64,000 nucleotides of DNA, taken from Peromyscus leucopus (Eukaryota; Chordata; Mammalia; Rodentia; Cricetidae). The first letter of the stretch is position 1. Each line of letters starts with the position of its first letter. The DNA lies in NCBI RefSeq assembly GCF_004664715.2, contig NC_051083.1:101709661-101773660 (forward strand), in the 5' to 3' direction. The position numbers and the translations under genes are program-made. The notes beneath the pieces are model-generated. The model was not told the origin of the DNA and did no database searches. It was given only the letters and a program-made list of their open reading frames with translations. Below, in pieces: positions 48,463 through 58,887 of the stretch.

Positions 48463-48626
48463 GTTTTGTGGTGGGCCACACCTTTAATCTCAGCACTAAC
48501 GAAGCAGAGGCAAGTGGATCTCTTCAAGTGGATCAAGTTCAAGGCCAACCTGGTCTACAGAGTGAGCTCTAGGACAAGCAGGGCTACACAGAGAAATCCT
48601 ATCTCAAAAAACAAACAAACAAAAAA
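48463..48626 (+). repeat. B1 SINE
   Basis: 'gtggtgggccacacctttaa' to 'aatcctatctcaaaaaacaa', with an AAAC tail. Confidence 0.9.
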
Positions 48627-49119
48627 GAACAGTTGTAATACTGCCTATGTTATTCATAATTCTACTAATATCTCTCTTCCCCTGAGGAACAATTGGTATC
48701 ACACCTTCTTTTTCAAACTCGACATCTTCACTAAGTCAGCTAACACTGGGAAAATATTTATCCTTATTTCAAGGAGACACTTTTGGAGCTGAGAAATAAA
48801 TGGACCCTTCCTCTTGTACTGATGGAATTCAGTTGGTAATTGATGTCATCATAGTTATGGTTTAATTGTGGTGCATGCACTCCTAACCTCAAGTGGAGAT
48901 GTTGAAGGAGACCTTTAAGAAGCATGCAGGGATAGTAGGTGAATTCACACAAGAGTGAGAGTTGGTACGTAGCACAGTCTCCTCTTCTGTTGGGACTCTG
49001 TGTACACATTTGCCTTTTCTTCTTTCTACCATGTTATCACACATCATCAGGCTCTCATCAGATATGGTCAGCAATTCTATCTAGGACTTTACTTCCAGAA
49101 GTGTTTTTCTTTTCTTTTT
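48627..49119. other. No gene seen
   Basis: No repeat or exon identified. Confidence 0.4.
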
Positions 49120-49317
49120 AAGATATATTTTTATTTAATTTATGTCTATGGAGCTAGTGTATGTGCACATGCATGGAGATGCCCATAGAGCCAATAAAAG
49201 GGCAGTAGATCTCTGGAGCTAGAGTTGCAGGTGGTTGTGAGCTACCTGATATGGTTACTGAAATTGAGCAAATACAGGAAGTACTATAAACAGATGAGCG
49301 ACCTCTCCAACCCCAGT
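49120..49317 (-). repeat. B2/B3-type SINE
   Basis: 'gatatatttttatttaattt' tail on the left, 'gtggttgtgagctacctgat' in the middle, head 'gacctctccaacccc' on the right. Confidence 0.75.
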
Positions 49318-49625
49318 TAGTCTATTATAATTTCTCAGTTTAAGAGGTTTTGTTATAACAGTTGGAATAACAAAGGCATGAAAGAGAGGTCTAATATGAA
49401 AGAACATTGTAAAATTTAAAATGTAAAAATTTATTATTTGTAACTCCAGAGTCAATTTATTTTCCTCTTCAAGACGCTAGCCACACCTAGTTTTCTCATT
49501 AAATATGACTATCTCTGCTCATATTTGTAGCCCTATGTTAAGCATTCAGAGTGTCTTTATATATTCTATTCTTTTTGTACAAGAAACCTTTGACATACAA
49601 GGGTCAGGTTACAGTAACACAATGG
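49318..49625. other. No gene seen
   Basis: Short AT-rich stretch. Confidence 0.4.
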
Positions 49626-49790
49626 ACAGAAGTGATTAAAGTTATATTTTTTAACCTACAGCCAAGTGTAACTCCCACCTTCATCAGAGAAGCTTCTTTT
49701 TTTTCAGCAAAGATTATAGAAATCCACACCTGGTAAAAATATAGAGAACAACTGACTACTTGGGGCTCAACTACAACTGATTCATGGTAG
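49626..49790 (+). repeat. L1 3' UTR fragment
   Basis: 'aagtgtaactcccaccttca', 'cagagaagcttctttttttt' and 'gagaacaactgactacttgg' resemble the middle of the Lx-type 3' UTR. Confidence 0.55.
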
Positions 49791-49794
49791 GAAG

Positions 49795-50432
49795 CAAGAT
49801 TCACGACCTTTTGGAGGGGTTTATTTTTAATATATGCCCTCCCCTGTAGCTTTAGAGTTTTTCTGCCTGGCCCACAGTCAGGACAAATCTCTGTCACCCG
49901 CCAGTCCCACAACCGCTCAGACCCAACCAAGTAAACACAGACACTTATATTGCTTTCAAACTGTATGGCCGTGGCAGGCTTCTTGCTAACTGTTCCTTTA
50001 TCTTAAATTAATCCATTTCTACAAATCTATACCTCGCCACGTGGCTGGTGGCTTATCGACGTCTTCACAGGCTGCTGGTCACGGCGGCGGCTGCAGTGTC
50101 TCTGGTCATGGCGGCGGCTGCAGCATCTCTGGTCATTGAGGCGGCTGCAGCAGCGTCTCTTTCTGCCTTTGTCCTTTTATTTCTCCTCTCTGCTAGTCCC
50201 GCCTATCTTTCGTGCCTAGCCACGGCCAATCAGGTTTTATTTATTAACCAATCAGAACAACTTGACATACAGACCATCCCCCCAGCACAGCCAAGTGCAG
50301 ACCATCTCAAACACCTGCACTCAGGCCCATGGTCCTAATCATCCTCTATACAGACCTGCTGGGTAACGCCACAAAGAACCCAAGAAGGGCTCCCACAGGA
50401 CATACAAATCATCCCACAGCACTCCCCCACAG
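49795..50432 (-). repeat. LTR-like rodent repeat with GC-rich 27-bp triplication
   Basis: Minus copy of the family at 30660-31045 ('cacaaccgctcagacccaac', 'tggcaggcttcttgctaact'), extended at its 5' end by a GC-rich block. At about 50072-50157 a ~27-bp unit, 'ctggtcatggcggcggctgc', repeats three times. 'actcccccaca' may be the reverse of the LTR start. The 96-codon frame across it is an artefact. Confidence 0.6.
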
Positions 50433-51738
50433 AAAAAAGTCAGAATTACAGCTTACTTACTATCTTCTATTGATTAGATTGTCGGGAAATGCAAAGGAAG
50501 TTGTATCTTCAAGATATGCCATATACTAATTTCTATTCTAAATTTAAACTGTAGAAAGTAGCAATCTCCTTCAAAGTTATGAATCAATATGACATAGAAA
50601 TACAAACAACAATAAGAACTACATTAGGATCTTGTTATGAAACAAATATTGAGAATTTTCAAAGTTAGAATCACACATTATGCACCATCTCCACAAATGA
50701 TGAATGTAGATTTTACTTTTACACAATTCCCATTCTTCACCTGAAGTATGAGCTGATATTTCTTAATGAATATTTAAACTAATATCTGCTTTGGTCTCTT
50801 GTGCAGAATCAAACAAAACTTTTCATACTCAACTTTTGTAAAGTGTTATGTATTTGCTTATGAACATTGCCTTGGAAAAATGGGTCATCTATTTTAAAGA
50901 GATTATTTGGCATCTGTATAAAAGAGGGTCCCTAAAAGGCTTTTTGAGGATTTTACTCTCAAAGAACATATTTCAAAGAAGCTTTACATTTACCCAGACC
51001 ATAGTAAGTTATCCCAGCTGGAAAATGAAACTACCATCTCACTAATTACATCCTTTCATTATTGGAATAAAGTTCTGTTTGATGTACCAAAGCTCATTCA
51101 CTTAATGATAAGTTCAAATGTCTTTTTTTCAGAAGATGAAGGGCATTTAATATACTCATTGTCTTTAGAGTTATGTCACCATGAAAAGAAGGCATGGTGA
51201 CCTGCTTATTACAGAAAGCCTTTTCTAAGTGTTGCTTTTGTTTCAGAAACTTTTCTTTAATGTATCTGCCTTGCCTATAACAATCTTGTATGTCACAAGT
51301 TCACAATGTATCCATAAGCATGTATGGAAACATTGTAAATTACCCAACCCAAGGATTTCAGTCCATAGCCACCTGAGAACCTGTCATTTAGAAAATATAT
51401 TGATTCACTATCCAATCTCAAATATTTTTCACATGCACAAGCTTTACTTCTACTATTCTTTCTTAATAACTGAAATCCCTACCTACAAACTAATGATATC
51501 ACATTAAAGTTATACTTTATCAAGAAAGGAAAGCAAATACCCCAAACACCAAAATTTAATAAGCATAATTTACAAAATTGAATGAATGGTAGAGGTAAAA
51601 AATGTTGTAAGAGATAGATATTGTCAAAACACTAGTATTGAGCAATAATTAATCAATAAGGAAATGACCCACTATATAATATTATAAATGTACACATTAT
51701 AAAAAAATTACTATCATAAAGGTAAGGAACAGTATACT
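50433..51738. other. No gene seen
   Basis: About 1.3 kb of AT-rich DNA without recognised repeats or exons. Confidence 0.4.
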
Positions 51739-52140
51739 ACTATGCTGACTAGTTTTATGTCAACTTGACACAAGGTAGAGTCATCAGAGAGGAGGAGCCT
51801 CAGTTGATAAAATGCCTCCATAAGATCCAACTGTAGGACATGTTCTTAGATAGTGATTAGTGATCCATTGTGGGTGGTGCCATCCCTGGGCTGGTGGCCC
51901 TGGGTTATATAAGGAGGCAGGCTGAGCAAGTCATGGGAAGCAAGTGAGTAAGCAGAACCCCTCTATTACCTTTGCATCAACTCCTACCTCCTGGTTCCTG
52001 CTCTGCTTGAGTTTCTGCCTTCACTGTTTTTAATAATGAACTGCTATATGGAACTGTGAGGAAAATAAACCCTTTCTGCCACAAGCTGCCTTTAGTTATG
52101 GTGTTTTATCACAGCAATAGTAACCCTAAGATAACAACCA
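51739..52140 (+). repeat. Medium reiterated rodent repeat, near full length
   Basis: Starts 'tatgctgactagttttatgt' and 'gtcaacttgacacaagg', has 'gttatataaggaggcaggct' in the middle and ends 'ataaaccctttctgccacaa' and 'cacagcaatagtaaccctaa'. It is the best-preserved copy of this family in the window. Confidence 0.75.
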
Positions 52141-52320
52141 AAAGGAATGGCATGGTACCCTACTTTAAATAGAACAGTTTGGAATAGCATTCACTAATAC
52201 TAATATTTCCTCAAGGAAAAGGAAACGTAAATCTCATTGATAATATAGATATGACTCCTAACTAAAATAACACAAAAAATTATGGGTACAATGTTGTAGA
52301 GTAGTACTTTAATAGTAAAG

Positions 52321-52849
52321 GTGTGTTGTGGTGGTATTGTGTTCCCCAAAATATTGTGTACCTTAATAAACTTATCTGGGGTCAGAGAACAGAAAAGCCA
52401 CTAGTTAGGCAGTGATAGCACACACCTTTAATCCTAGCATTCCAGAGATAGAAATCCCTCTGGATCTCTGTGAGTTCAAGGCCACATTGGAAAAAGCCAA
52501 GCATGGTGACACATGCCTTTAATCCCAGAAAGCCAGCCTTTAATCCCAGAGAGTGGTGGTAGAAAGCAGAAAGATATATAAGGCGTGAGGACCAGAAACT
52601 AGAAGCATTTGGCTGGTTAAGCACATGGCCGGTTAAGCTTCAGGCTTTCCAGCAGCAGTTCAGCTGAGAGCCATTGGGATGAGGACACAGAAGCTTCCAG
52701 TCGGAGGAAACAAGACCAGCTGAGAAGTTGACCAGGTGAGGTTAGCTGAGGCTTGTTCTGTCTCTCTGATCTACCAGCATGGACCCCAATAACTCGCCTC
52801 GGGTTTGATTTTATTAATAAGTACTTTTAAGATTCCTGCTACAGTGTGT
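52321..52849 (+). mobile_element. Solo LTR (517 bp) with embedded B1-like sequence
   Basis: Element 52327-52843 starts TGTGGTGGTATTGTGTTCCC and ends ATTCCTGCTACA, flanked by GTGTGT at 52321-52326 and 52844-52849. Inside are two B1-like blocks ('gcacacacctttaatcctag', 'cacatgcctttaatcccaga') and a TATA-like 'gatatataaggcgtg' near 52570. TG...CA ends and a 6-bp duplication fit a class II ERV solo LTR. Confidence 0.8.
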
Positions 52850-52904
52850 TACATTTCTTTATGATTCAGAATATTACTTTAACTATATAAAGATGTCTTA
52901 TATT

Positions 52905-53332
52905 TGTTTATGCTCCATTTGTTTAATGATGTAAAGATGCCTGCCTAAGACACCTGATTACTTTACACAGACAGCTGTGGAGCCTGCATGGGACCTGACT
53001 AGGACCTCTGCATATGGGAGACAATTGTGTAGCTTGGTCTATTTGAGGGGCCCCTGGCAGTGGAATCAGGGTCTATCCCTGGTGCATGAGCTGGTCTCTT
53101 GGAGCCTATTTCCTATGGTGGTACACCTTACTCAGCCTTGATGCAGGGGTGAGGGTCTTGGTCCTGCCTCAACAGAATGTACCAGGCTTTGCTGGCTCCC
53201 AATGGAAGACCTTACCCTTTCAGAGGAGGACATGGGGGTGGGTGGGTGGGGGGAGACTGGGAGAAAGTGAGAGGAGGGATGAGAGGAGGATCTGTGGTTG
53301 GTATGTAAAATGAATAAAAAATTCTTAAATAA
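52905..53332 (+). repeat. L1 3' UTR end
   Basis: 'gacctctgcatatgggagac', 'cccctggcagtggaatcagg', 'cagccttgatgcaggggtga' and 'tggttggtatgtaaaatgaa' before the A-rich tail. Confidence 0.88.
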
Positions 53333-53692
53333 AATAATAAAGCTGAATGGCCAATAGCGAGGCAGAGGAAGGATAGGTTGGGCTGGCAGGCAGAGAGAAT
53401 AGGAGAAGGAATCTAGTCTCCAGAGGAGAGTACACAGAAAGAAAGCAAGGGAGACACCTGTGGGCAACCAGCCAGGCAGCCACCAGACAGACAGAGTAGG
53501 ACATACAGACTGAAAGAAAGGTAAAAAGCCCTGAAGAAAAAAATGCAGATGAAAAAAAACAGGTTTAAATAAGTTATAAGAGCTAGTGGGACAAACATAA
53601 GCTAAGGCCGAGCATTCATAACCAAAAATAAGTCTCCATGTCATGATTTGGGGGCTGGCTGATGGCAGAAAATAAAGCCTACAGTATAAGGC
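53333..53692 (+). repeat. LTR-like rodent repeat (mys-type family)
   Basis: 'aaagctgaatggccaatagc', 'ctggcaggcagagagaatag', 'gctaaggccgagcattcata', 'aagtctccatgtcatgattt'. It abuts the tail of the L1 before it. Confidence 0.65.
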
Positions 53693-53704
53693 AAACCTAA
53701 AATG

Positions 53705-53892
53705 ATGATAGTTCACAAGTATGTTTCAACATTAAGAAATCTGTTCATATATTGCATAAAATTAAAATGGCTAATGAGGAAAATGAAATAAATATCTCCA
53801 AAGATGGAAAACAGTGTTCAATAAAAAGACAGTGGGTAAAATGTTTGTGCAGCCATTTTGGAAATCAATCTGGATGGTTGTTAGAAACTTAA
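53705..53892 (+). repeat. L1 ORF2 fragments
   Basis: A short RT-like part ('catatattgcataaaattaa') and then 'tgtgcagccattttggaaat', the reading that lies near the ORF2 C-terminus. Confidence 0.65.
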
Positions 53893-55023
53893 AAATGTCC
53901 AGTTTCTTGAGTTCTTTATATATTTTGGAGATCAGCCCACTGTCAGATGTGTGGTTGGTGAAGATCTTTTCCCATTCTGTAGGCTGTTGTTTTGAATTAT
54001 TTACCATGTCCTTTGCCTTACAGAAGCTTCTCAGTCTTAGAAGGTCCCATTTATTAAGTGTTGCTCTCAGTGTCTGTGCTACTGGTGTTATATTTAGGAA
54101 GTGTTCTCCTGTCCCAATGCATTCAAGGCTACTTCCCATTTCCTCTTCTATCAGGTTCAGTGTAACAGGATTTATGTTGAGGTCTTTGATCCACTTCAAC
54201 TTGAGTTTTGTGCATAGCAATAGATATGGATCTATTTGCAGTCTTCTACATGTTGGCATCCAGCTATGCCAGTACCATTTGTTGAAGATGCTTTCTTTTT
54301 TCCATTGTCAAATATCAGGTGTTCATAGGTGTGCAGATTTATGTCAGGGCCTTGAATTTGATTCCATTGATCCACAGGTTAGTTGTTATGCCAACACCAA
54401 GTTGTTTTTATTACTATAGCTCTATAGTAGAACTTGAGGTCAGGGATAGTGATGCCACCAGAAGTTGCTTTATTGTACTGGATTGTTTTAGTTACCCTGT
54501 TTTTTTTTGTTTGTTTGTTTGTTTGTTTGTTTTTCCACATGAATTCGAGTATTGTTATTTCCAGGTCTGTGAAGAATTGTGTTGGGATTTTGATGGGATT
54601 GCATTGAATCTGTAGATTGCTTTTGGTAAGATTACCATTTTTACTATGTTAATCCTACCTATACATGAGCATGGGAGATCTTTCCATTTTCTGATATCTT
54701 CTTCAATTTCTTTCTTCAGAGACTTAAATTTCTCATCATATAGGTCTTTCACTTGCTTAGTTAGAAATACCCCAAGGTATTTTATATTATTTGTGGCTAT
54801 TGTACAGGGTGATGTTTCTCTGATTTATTTCTCAGCCCATTTATTATTTGTACATAGGAGAGCTACTGATTTTTTTTGAGTTAATCTTGTATCCTGCCAC
54901 ATTACAGAAGGTGTTTTTTTTTTTAAATCAGCTGTAGGAGCTCCCTGGTAGAATTTTTTGGGGTCACTTATTATACTACCATATTGTCTGCAAATAGCAA
55001 AAATTTTACCTCTTTCTTTACAA
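53893..55023 (-). repeat. L1 ORF2 segment, inverted
   Basis: On the minus strand the frames 54752-54555 ('[20 protein letters not shown]') and 54259-53771 ('RATLNKWDLLRLRSFCKAKD') give ORF2 in order from the RT thumb to 'SGLISKIYKELKKLD'. A (TTTG)n tract sits at 54501-54535. Confidence 0.9.
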
Positions 55024-55245
55024 TTTGTATTCATATCTGACAAATGGCTGATCTCCAAATTATATAAAGAACTCAAGAAACTATACAGCAAAATACCAAT
55101 CAATCCAATTAAAAAGGGGCTACAGTGCTAAACATAGAATTCTCAACAGAAGAATCCCAAATGGCCAAAAGACATTTAAAGAATTGCTCAACACCCTTAG
55201 TCAACAGGGAAATGCAAAGCAAAATGACTCTAAGATACAATCTTA
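55024..55245 (+). repeat. L1 ORF2 segment, direct
   Basis: Starts 'atatctgacaaatggctgat', the same ORF2 point at which the inverted segment ends, and goes on to 'caaaatgactctaagataca'. Confidence 0.88.
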
Positions 55246-55402
55246 CCCCTGCCTCCAGGTTCCTTCCCTATGTGAGTATCTGCCCTGACTCCTCTCTGTG
55301 ATCAACAGTGAAGTGGAATCATAAGCCAAATAAACCCTTTCTTCCCCAGTTGCTTTTCATCACAGTTTTTCATCACACCAATAGTAACCCTAAGACAAGG
55401 AT
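55246..55402 (+). repeat. Medium reiterated repeat, 3' end only
   Basis: 'cccctgcctccaggttcctt', 'ccaaataaaccctttcttcc', 'accaatagtaaccctaagac', the same 3' end as 51739-52140. Confidence 0.75.
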
Positions 55403-55894
55403 TAAGCAGGGATGAGGGGGTGGTAATGGGAGAGGAGGTCATAATGGATGAGTTTAACAAAACTAAGGATGTATGAACAGGCCTTATAAAAACCCACTTT
55501 ACAACTTAAAAAAAAAGAATCTGAAGGTAATTTACCTTGCCTAAGTAGATAATGTCACTCTGAAAATTCATGGGATATTAAATGAAAATTGCAGTGCAAG
55601 GAAAAAAAAAAACCACAAGTCTTTGCCTTGATTCTTGTTTACACACCATAACTATGTGGTAAGACCCTATTGGCTGCAGGAGATACAGAAATTATTTCAA
55701 ACTGAGCAGGAAAGTTCCTTCCTGCTGGCTATCTTTCATAGTACCAAGGCACTATGCAGGCTGCTAGGAAGAAAAGATATCACTGATCTTTGTCAGCACT
55801 GGATCCTACACATTGTGCAAACCTGCCAAGCAAGATGTGGCAAGTGTACAATAGTGGAAAAACTGTTGTGTGGTGACAGACAACTTCCTGTCTT
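55403..55894 (+). repeat. L1 (Lx-type) 3' UTR, left part
   Basis: 'gttttacaaaac'-like G-rich start, then 'gcactatgcaggctgctagg' and 'gcaagtgtacaatagtggaa', part of the long 3' UTR that resumes at 56520. Confidence 0.6.
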
Positions 55895-56515
55895 TTAGCC
55901 TTTATTAATACTGTATTTACTTCTCTCTGCCAAACTAAGAGTCGACCACTTTCCCTGAACTTTCTGAGAAGGTACAGGAAAAGGAACACATGGGGCAGAT
56001 GACACATGGGAGAAAGAATTATGAGAGGTGGCAGTAGAATCTGTTGATTCACATAGCAAAACAAAGAGGATGAGAAAATCCACCATTACACAAAAGCACC
56101 CCATAGCTCATGGAGGGCAAAACCCAGGTTTACATAGGAGAACATTGCTTCAGAGAAGGGTTCCTGGCATAACCAATAATGACGTTCCCAAAGTAGTTCC
56201 AATCCAAGCCCCAGGGTGAGTCCCTCCCAACTGCAGTAGCCTTAACCACAAAGAACTTGGCTGCTGTGTCAATGTCCTTTTGAATACCACTGATTTGAAT
56301 CTGCAGCTAGGGACAAGTAAGGTCAGGGGACAAGGGACTTTGAAGCTGCTGAAGGTCTCATTTGTTAATATCTCTGGCCAGTTCAATACCATAGCACATA
56401 GTAATTGACAGGTGCTGTTGACAAAAGAAATAGGAAAGACAAACGTGGAAAAGGTATACATTTTCAGGAGTGAGGGGCCAAGGATGTAGAGCTGTAGCCA
56501 CTGAAGAGAAGACAC
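55895..56515 (-). pseudogene. Processed pseudogene of ATP synthase subunit c (ATP5MC2/Atp5g2)
   Basis: The coding remnant runs from ATG at 56461 to TGA at 56049-56051. It reads the mitochondrial presequence of the ATP5MC2 precursor (Met at 56461, then a stretch with NWPEILTNE) and then the mature c-subunit start DIDTAAKF and the loop YARNPSLK; the last helix appears as MVDFLILF. The normal protein forms the proton-translocating c-ring of ATP synthase in the inner mitochondrial membrane. There are no introns, an AATAAA at 55901-55906, and about 50 bp of 5' UTR-like sequence. At least three frame shifts and a ruined Gly-rich helix make it dead. I see no long poly-A or target duplication. ATP5MC1/3 are excluded by the presequence. 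Confidence 0.88.
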
Positions 56516-57345
56516 TTTCTTATTGAGTTCCAGACATGCTCCACAGCAGGGTATTCCTCCTGGTCAGAAACCAGTTGCTGGGGAAGTCATATGCACTAGA
56601 GTAGAACCAACCATTGCTGTTTTCTAAATGTGCATCCTGTTGAATTTTCCTTCTAAATATTTGTGCTTTTATTCGTAGACCTGGATGTCTGTCAGCCTTG
56701 GCCAGTGAAGCTTTTCCATGCAGTAGACAGTAGTCAGTGGAGAGGTGTATAACTCCTCAAATTGTTAACAGACTTGATGCTCTGCTCCAATAAGGATATT
56801 AATATGAACACCCTGTCCCCCAGAAAAGCTCAGGGAACATGGTGGAAGAAGTAACAGAAATGATGGAAGAAGTAAGTAGTAGAAGTTATGGGAGAGGTAA
56901 TGATAGGGAAGAGCACTGTGAAATGCTGCTGTCTTCTGAACATGGCATGTTGATTGAACTCATTGAATGACAGCATCTGTGGTTAACTGCACAATATCCA
57001 TACAAAATTAAGCCAGCCAAAATCTTATCTTAGATAATAGGTAGATGAACTCCAGACTGTACCTCATAGTGAAGAGCTATTTGTAATCAATGGTTAGCAG
57101 GGAGAGGGAGATTCATTCTTCAATGAGAATGAGGCCATTGCTACGTTTCCCACACAACAGTTGGTGGCCCCATAATCATGCATATAAGGGCAAAAAAAGT
57201 CCCATGATGTTTGGAGAGGTATGTTGGAATGGATATGGGGACAGTTGGAGGGAGGAGATGGGGATAGAAATGACCACAATCATATTTCACACATATATGA
57301 TATATATGTATAAGATTATCAAAAAATTATTATTATTAAATTAAA
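56516..57345 (+). repeat. L1 (Lx-type) 3' UTR, right part
   Basis: 'cttctaaatatttgtgcttt', 'agtgaagcttttccatgcag', 'ttgtaatcaatggttagcag', ending in TATA/ATT-rich sequence. It continues the 3' UTR interrupted by the pseudogene. Confidence 0.82.
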
Positions 57346-57612
57346 TATACTATAACCCAATTTTCACCCCTCTCCATGATGGGATGTGCTCTGCCACTTG
57401 ATTGCATCTGGGAGTGGGAAAGCCAGCAAGATGACCATATTCTAGTAGCAGTCCTCACATCCAAGACAGTATAGGCTTCACAAATGGGATTTGAGGGGTT
57501 TTTTAAAGAAGAAAAGGAAAAAAGTTGTGGGGGTAGGGAAGGGTGATAATGTGCAGTGAATATGATGAAAACACATTGTATGAAATTATCAAAAGGTTAA
57601 TAAAAAATGGAG
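57346..57612 (+). repeat. L1 3' UTR fragment
   Basis: A second 3' terminus, 'gaaaacacattgtatgaaat' then 'ttaataaaaaatgg', follows the first directly. Confidence 0.6.
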
Positions 57613-58708
57613 CTGTCCAAGAGACTCCTATAACATTACAGGCTGTTACCCTAATTGCTGAAGACATCATGAAATTTGGACATAGAACCCAGAGGACCTG
57701 AAATGGATTTGACCTGCGAACCTCCTCCCTGAAGAATAGTTTCCATTGTACCAGAAGGCATTATGCAAGCTAAGAGAGGATGGAAGCAACCAACAGTCCT
57801 ATCCAATCATGAATCTTATAAACCACAACAACAGCCAACATGGCACAATAAACCTAAATGTACAGTAGTGGCACACATACCTGACCTGCATGGTCACCAG
57901 TTGGTCTCTAACTGGACTGAAGACCTGCTCAACAAGGGAAACCATATTTGGCAATGGAAACCTAAGGAACTGCTCAGTGCTAATGAAGTCATGCATATTG
58001 GAGGAGGACCTATAGCCACCACAAAACTAGCATAATGCCTAACAACAATCCATACCTTTGTCTTAATACACACAGAAAAGTATAATTCCCACCATTCATT
58101 GAGGAAACTTCTCTGTGAAACAGACAGAAACTATTACAGAAAATCTAATCAATAAAAATGCGGAGTTCTGGAACCCAGACCCAGTGAATACATCAACAAT
58201 ATAATTCCCACACATAAGGCTCATGAATCATGAGCAGGGGAGGTCAGAAACATTACAAAAGCCAGTGGCTCGGAGAGTTGCCTATGAGAGATGTCTTCTA
58301 GGAATGCCAGAAACTTCATTCATAAAATCTCACCAATATTGACTGCTTAACTATGAACTGAACAAGGACAACAATAGACATGCAAAGATAGAGCAAAGTC
58401 CTCAAGGCTTCAGCCCTACTCAAACAACTATCAGAAACTAAAGAATGGACAGTCTTCTCCAGGGAAGAAGAACCCAATAGGTTATCTGATAATGAAGTTC
58501 AGCCCTGAAAACATGCCTACAATTAACCTTATACAGACTGACCAGGCTATATAGGTTATATATGTGAAAATACAGCTGCATGTAACAAGAAATTAATAAA
58601 AAAAAGGAGGCCATGAATTTGAAATAAAGCAAGGAGGAGTACATGGGAGGGTTTGGAATGAGTAAAGGTAAGAGGGAAAAATGTAATTATGTTATAAACT
58701 CAAAACGT
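57613..58708 (+). repeat. L1 (Lx-type) 3' UTR, long copy
   Basis: The second half matches a 3' UTR that I recognise: 'aactgaacaaggacaacaat', 'agtcttctccagggaagaag', 'ccctgaaaacatgcctacaa', 'aaggaggccatgaatttgaa', ending 'ttataaactcaaaacgtaaa'. The first half (57613-58200) is assigned by continuity and is less certain. The 90-codon frame at 57763-58035 is part of it. Confidence 0.7.
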
Positions 58709-58887
58709 AAAAGATATTTTTTTTTTTTTGATTTTTCGAGACAGGGTTTCTCTTGTGTAGCTTTGCACCTTTCCTGGAACTCACTTGGTAGCCCAGGCTG
58801 GCCTCGAACTCACAGAGATCCACCTGCCTCTGCCTCCCGAGTGCTGGGATTAAAGGCGTGCGCCACCACCGCCCGGCAAAAGATATT
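58709..58887 (-). repeat. Young B1 SINE with 10-bp target duplication
   Basis: TSD aaaagatatt at 58709-58718 and 58878-58887. The B1 is near consensus on the minus strand and ends in the intact gccgggc start. Confidence 0.95.

Noticed and set aside
50048..50338. 96-codon Ala-rich + frame, possibly a signal-peptide protein
   Set aside because: Runs antisense through the GC-rich triplication of an LTR-like repeat; no other support.
53771..54419. Two long overlapping frames (162 aa minus, 201 aa plus)
   Set aside because: The minus frame is L1 ORF2 and the plus frame is its shadow; neither is a host gene.
57763..58035. Possible small host exon (90 codons)
   Set aside because: Lies within a stretch that continues into a recognisable L1 3' UTR; no splice-site or conservation evidence.
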